DNA of 11,437 bases from JBFXAF01 sp050178915. GTDB lineage: Bacteria > Pseudomonadota > Alphaproteobacteria > Rhizobiales > Rhizobiaceae. The stretch covers positions 1-11,437 of the forward strand of contig JBFXFO010000132.1 in assembly GCA_050178915.1 (NCBI GenBank), written 5' to 3'. Position numbers and translations under genes: made by a program. Every line of letters begins with the position of its first letter. Within the stretch, counting starts at the first letter, position 1. Below, piece after piece: positions 8,132 through 11,437 of the stretch. The notes beneath the pieces were generated by a model that saw only the letters and a program-made list of their open reading frames with translations, was not told the DNA's origin and searched no databases.

Positions 8132-8665
8132 CGCAGACCATTCAAGGCCGCGGCACCGACAAAGGACGGGCCGCGCTCAAATAGGGACATCCGGGTTCCC
8201 CGGGTCCAGCTCATCGACGCCGAAGGCCAGAACCGCGGCAACGTGTCGATCAACGACGCGCTTCTGCTCGCCGAGGAAGCAGGCCTCGACCTCGTGGAAA
8301 TTTCCCCCAATGCCGATCCGCCGGTCTGCAAGATCCTGGATCTCGGCAAGCTGAAATACGCCAACCAGAAGAAGGCCGCCGAGGCCCGCAAGAACCAGAA
8401 GGTCATCGAGATCAAAGAGATCAAGATGCGCCCGAACATCGACGATCACGACTACGACGTGAAGATGAGGGCGGTGCGCCGGTTCTTTGAGGAAGGCGAC
8501 AAGGTCAAGCTCACGCTGCGTTTCCGCGGCCGCGAGATGGCGCATATGGAGCTCGGCATGGAGCTTCTGAACAAGGTGCGCGAGGAAACGGCAACGATCG
8601 CCAAGGTCGAGGCCGAGCCGAAGCTGGAAGGCCGTCAGATGATGATGGTTCTGGCACCCCGCTAA
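8129..8665 (+). CDS. infC: Translation initiation factor IF-3, ATT start
   Basis: IF-3 binds the 30S subunit, keeps it apart from 50S and checks the start codon and initiator tRNA. The protein is 178 residues, beginning MRRPFKAAAP when ATT is read as Met. The N-domain (about 18-85) carries IRVPRVQLIDAEGQNRG and DLVEISPNADPPVCKILD (54-71), the family signature. A lysine-rich linker (near 80-95) and the C-domain (about 92-176) follow, with EIKMRPNIDDHDYDVK (97-112) and KVEAEPKLEGRQMMMVLAPR (159-178). Start choice is discussed at the ATT site; a GTG start at 8243 would remove part of the N-domain. It has its own promoter and terminator. The usual rpmI-rplT partners do not follow, and the next gene is convergent dxr. 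Autoregulation through the ATT codon is likely. Confidence 0.96.
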   Translation: MRRPFKAAAPTKDGPRSNRDIRVPRVQLIDAEGQNRGNVSINDALLLAEEAGLDLVEISPNADPPVCKILDLGKLKYANQKKAAEARKNQKVIEIKEIKMRPNIDDHDYDVKMRAVRRFFEEGDKVKLTLRFRGREMAHMELGMELLNKVREETATIAKVEAEPKLEGRQMMMVLAPR

Positions 8666-8688
8666 TCCGGGCTCTGCCTGAACGTGAC

Positions 8689-8717
8689 AAGCCCGCCGCA
8701 AATGGCGGGCTTTTGTT
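8689..8717 (+). terminator. Intrinsic terminator of infC, abutting the dxr stop codon
   Basis: AAGCCCGCC (8689-8697), loop GCAAAT and GGCGGGCTT (8704-8712) form a strong stem followed by TTTTGTT on the plus strand. It begins 24 nt after the infC stop. Its T-tract touches the dxr stop codon (8716-8718, minus strand). On the minus strand only two T follow the stem, so termination of dxr by it would be weaker. Confidence 0.85.
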
Positions 8718-9879
8718 ATCCGGCGACCAGTTCCGCCGCCATCCGTCTCGCCCGCGCGTCGGCGTCGAACACGGCGTCGATGCCGGTCGCCGCAGGCGCG
8801 CCCAGCGCCTGCATGACCCTCTCCACCGTCGCTGCGATGTCAAGCAGGCCGATGCGGCCGGCGATGAAGGCTTCCAGCGCAACTTCTTTCGCACCGTTCA
8901 GCACCGCGCCGGCGAGTCCGCCGGCGGCGATTGCCTCGCGCGCCAGGCGAAGCGCCGGGAAGCGCGCCTCGTCGGGCGCCTCGAAATCCATGCGGGCCAC
9001 CTTCGTGAAGTCGAGCCGCTGCACCGGCAGGTCGGGGCGCTGCGGCCAGCCGAGCGCATAGCCGATCGCCGTGCGCATGTCGGGCGCGCCGAGCTGCGCC
9101 AGGGTCGAGCCGTCGCGGTAACCGACCATCGAATGGATCACCGACTGCGGATGGATCACCACCTCCAGCGATCGGCCCGGCGCCCCGAACAGCCGGTCGG
9201 CCTCGATCATCTCCAGCGCCTTGTTGAACAGCGTGGCGCTGTCGATGGAGATCTTCACGCCCATCGACCAGTTCGGATGCGCCGCGGCCTGCGCCGGCGT
9301 GACGTCGCGCATCTTTTCCAGCGGCCAGGTGCGGAACGGCCCGCCCGACGCGGTGAGGATGATGCGCTCCACCGCGTCCGGCTGGCTGGTGTCGAGCACC
9401 TGGAAAATGGCGTTGTGTTCGCTGTCGACCGGCAACAGGCGCGAACCGGCGCGCGCGATCTCGCGCTTGAACAGCGCGCCGCCCGAGACGAGGCACTCCT
9501 TGTTGGCGAGCGCCACCGTCGCGCCGCTGCGCGCGGCGGCCAGCGTCGGCTTCAGCCCGGCAATGCCGACAATGCCTGCCATCACCCAGTCGACCGGTTG
9601 GGCGGCAAGCTGCTCGAGCGCCTGCGCACCTGCCGCCGCTTCGACGCCGCTGCCGGCAAGCGCCGATCTGAGGGCGGGCAGGGCCGCCTCGTCGGCCGAC
9701 ACGGCGTAGCGAGCACCCGTTTCGCGCGCCTGCCTTGCCAGAAGCTCGACATTGCCGCGGCCGGTGAGCGCCACCACCTCGAAGGCATCGCGGCCGCCCA
9801 TGTGGCGCACCACGTCGAGCGTGTTCACGCCGATCGAGCCGGTTGAGCCGAGAATGGAGATGCGCCGCCTTGCCTGCAT
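8716..9879 (-). CDS. dxr: 1-deoxy-D-xylulose 5-phosphate reductoisomerase (DXR, class I)
   Basis: This 387-residue cytosolic enzyme makes 2-C-methyl-D-erythritol 4-phosphate from DXP with NADPH and a divalent metal, the committed step of the MEP isoprenoid pathway and the fosmidomycin target. NADPH-binding motif GSTGSIG is at residues 11-17 and ANKECLVSGG at 125-134. The metal ligands are Asp152 and Glu154 in VDSEHNAIFQ and Glu223 in NKALEMIEA. Further signatures are TASGGPF (176-182), HPNWSMG (201-207) and HPQSVIHSMV (243-252). The frame is open upstream to 10212, but that part overlaps the next gene and is unrelated; the ATG at 9879 gives the family N-terminus MQARRRISILGSTGSIG. The ribosome-binding site is weak. 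It lies 53 nt downstream of the LGFP-PAN gene on the same strand and may share its transcript. The usual uppS-cdsA-rseP neighbours are absent from the window. Confidence 0.95.
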   Translation of the reverse strand: MQARRRISILGSTGSIGVNTLDVVRHMGGRDAFEVVALTGRGNVELLARQARETGARYAVSADEAALPALRSALAGSGVEAAAGAQALEQLAAQPVDWVMAGIVGIAGLKPTLAAARSGATVALANKECLVSGGALFKREIARAGSRLLPVDSEHNAIFQVLDTSQPDAVERIILTASGGPFRTWPLEKMRDVTPAQAAAHPNWSMGVKISIDSATLFNKALEMIEADRLFGAPGRSLEVVIHPQSVIHSMVGYRDGSTLAQLGAPDMRTAIGYALGWPQRPDLPVQRLDFTKVARMDFEAPDEARFPALRLAREAIAAGGLAGAVLNGAKEVALEAFIAGRIGLLDIAATVERVMQALGAPAATGIDAVFDADARARRMAAELVAG

Positions 9880-9932
9880 GGCCTGTCTTTGGACCGGCGA
9901 CGGCGGCTTTGCAAATTGCTGTCTGGCCGGAG

Positions 9933-11437
9933 CTAGCGTCGTCGGCCGGAAACGCAGCAGTCGCTGGGGAGCTCCGGCGGCACCGCCGACTTCAGCCAGC
10001 ACATGGCGCTGGCGCCTTGCGCACCTGCCCGGACATAGGTGTAGGCGGTGCACTGGTCTTCGGCGGCGCAGGCGTCGCGGCAGAGCGCGGCATTGTCCTG
10101 CGCCAGCTCGAAGTGGCGGTAGTCGAGACCCGGCCGGTCGGTGTTGCGCTCGTAGGTGAAGGTCACGTTGCCGTTGCGGTGGGCGTTGCAGACACCGGTG
10201 GCGGCGTTCCACACGATGTAGCCACCCTCGAAGTCGCTGCGCCGCCCGCCGCCCGTGTCGTACTCGTCGCTCACCGGGAAGCCGAGGAAGGAGTTGGTGC
10301 CGTTCATGCCCTGATAAAGCGAGCCGATGCAGCCATGCACCTCATATGCAGCGCCGGCGCGCTGGCCGGTGCCGTGCCAGACGATCACGCCGCCCTTGAA
10401 CAGCGCGTAGCGGCCGCCGGTGCCGGCCGGAGAGCGGCCGGCCTCGGCCTCGTCGCCCGTCGGGCAGCCGAGGAAGCCTGCCTCGCCGCCGGTCTGCAGC
10501 CATTTGGCCAGAATTCCGGACCCAAGGTTGAAGCCGCAGCTTCCCGCCACAGGCGGACTTCCGATCGCGTTCAGCCGCAGGATGAAGCGAAGTGTCGCTT
10601 CGCCCTGCCGAACGAGGATTTCGGTTTCCGTCGGGCCAGGGCTGGTGACAGAGCTGTAGCAGTTGACGCCTGCGCCCTGCTGGCCAGGACAGGCGAAGAC
10701 AAAGAGGCCCCAGCTGTGCGGCTTGTCCCAGTTGAAGACGTCTTCGCTGCCGCGCCCGGAAAGCTGGATGCCGTTGGGGTGGTTGCCGAAGCTGTCGAGC
10801 TCGTTCGGGAAGCTCACCTCGACGGGATCGGCGGTGTTGCGCCGCCACGACGTGAAGAGAATGTGGCAGTTGAGCGAAGGCAGCGCCGAAATCGTGATGC
10901 TGCCGGAGTCACATTCGAGCGTCGCCGCGAGCTGGTCGTCCTCGGCGGGCGGCGCCACCGGCGGCTTCGTGGCCGACACGAGATAGCGGTAGACCACACC
11001 CGGTCCATAGGCGGCGCCGACACGCAGATCCACGGTCTGGCCGTCGACAATACCGCTCTGCGGCTTGACGTTGACGGACACGGAGCCCTGGCCGCTGGCG
11101 CCGGAATTCACGTCGCACGGCGCCGGCGGTGTAAGGTTGACCTCGGCCGATCCGGGGTCCGGTGAAAAGGCAAAGTTGCCACTGATGTTGATGCCGGAAT
11201 ACATCGGCTCACAGTTGGATTTCACCTGCCCGGCGACATTGAGCGTTATGTCGAAGCCGGCGGAATCGATGACCGCCGGAGGCTGCGACCAGTTGAACTG
11301 CACCCTGTAGTGGTCGTCGTTGAGGCCGAGCTTCATGGCGCCGTCGGTGATCGTCCACTGGCCGGCGAAATATTTCGGATCGTCGAGGACCGTCTCCGTA
11401 CGCGTCAGGTATGGCCCGTCGGCATAGGCATGACGAA
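9933..11437 (-). CDS. LGFP-repeat and PAN/apple domain protein, C-terminal part (5' end outside window)
   Basis: The frame is open to the right edge, so at least 501 C-terminal residues are present and the start is outside. The first ~300 visible residues are Gly/Ser/Pro/Asn-rich and look like two or three beta-sandwich modules with scattered cysteines. Next come two LGFP repeats: one encoded near 10320-10526, containing GFLGCPTGDEAEA and GGVIVWHGTG, and one near 10190-10320, containing SFLGFPVSDEY and GGYIVWNAATG. The last ~70 residues (about 9950-10160) are a PAN/apple-type module with TYERNTDRPGLDYRHFEL, five of the spaced cysteines and an SDCCVSG end. These are extracytoplasmic binding modules (LGFP linked to cell-envelope association in actinobacteria, PAN to protein or sugar binding), so surface or periplasmic location is likely, though the signal peptide is not visible. 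Ligand unknown. The gene ends 53 nt before dxr. Confidence 0.8.
   Translation of the reverse strand, partial: RHAYADGPYLTRTETVLDDPKYFAGQWTITDGAMKLGLNDDHYRVQFNWSQPPAVIDSAGFDITLNVAGQVKSNCEPMYSGINISGNFAFSPDPGSAEVNLTPPAPCDVNSGASGQGSVSVNVKPQSGIVDGQTVDLRVGAAYGPGVVYRYLVSATKPPVAPPAEDDQLAATLECDSGSITISALPSLNCHILFTSWRRNTADPVEVSFPNELDSFGNHPNGIQLSGRGSEDVFNWDKPHSWGLFVFACPGQQGAGVNCYSSVTSPGPTETEILVRQGEATLRFILRLNAIGSPPVAGSCGFNLGSGILAKWLQTGGEAGFLGCPTGDEAEAGRSPAGTGGRYALFKGGVIVWHGTGQRAGAAYEVHGCIGSLYQGMNGTNSFLGFPVSDEYDTGGGRRSDFEGGYIVWNAATGVCNAHRNGNVTFTYERNTDRPGLDYRHFELAQDNAALCRDACAAEDQCTAYTYVRAGAQGASAMCWLKSAVPPELPSDCCVSGRRR

Noticed and set aside
9880..10212. Extended N-terminus of dxr from 10212.
   Set aside because: The added 111 residues are an Arg-rich out-of-frame reading of the PAN-domain coding sequence. 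DXR begins just before GSTGSIG.

Overview
This 11.4 kb window is ordinary chromosomal DNA from a GC-rich alphaproteobacterium, most likely a Hyphomicrobiales member near Mesorhizobium, Aminobacter or other Phyllobacteriaceae. The assignment is inference from protein flavour: the cysG-DUF2849-cysI order, an IF-3 beginning RRPFKAAAP, a rhizobial-type PAN domain, and a 'host attachment' family protein. I see no mobile element, CRISPR array, tRNA or rRNA.

Layout. (1) 2-856 (+): the 3' end of a class A penicillin-binding protein (PBP1A type), convergent with (2) 912-2846 (-), a KefB/YbaL-type CPA2 cation:proton antiporter fused to an RCK/TrkA-N domain. (3) 3028-3480 (-): a 150-aa host-attachment-family protein with a strong symmetric terminator at 2975-3000. 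(4) 3481-3734: a divergent control region holding a hairpin followed by five T and a perfect CAAAAG-ACA-CTTTTG palindrome. (5) 3735-7962 (+): a compact assimilatory sulfate-reduction operon, cysG (siroheme synthase), a DUF2849 gene (ATGA overlap), cysI (siroheme/4Fe-4S sulfite reductase) and cysH (4Fe-4S APS reductase, 26-nt overlap). CysH makes sulfite from APS, CysI reduces it to sulfide, and CysG supplies the siroheme of CysI. DUF2849 is an uncharacterised but conserved companion. (6) 7963-8128: palindromes, then a TTGACA-type promoter. (7) 8129-8665 (+): infC (IF-3), apparently starting at ATT, with its own terminator. (8) 8716-9879 (-): dxr of the MEP isoprenoid pathway, convergent with infC. 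(9) 9933-11437 (-): the C-terminal part of a probably extracytoplasmic protein with beta-rich modules, two LGFP repeats and a PAN/apple domain; its start lies beyond the window.

I found no clearly new multi-gene system. The points most worth a second look are the leader structures before cysG, the DUF2849 companion, a possible Tyr-Cys cross-link in CysI, the ATT start of infC with no rpmI-rplT alongside, and the LGFP-PAN protein.
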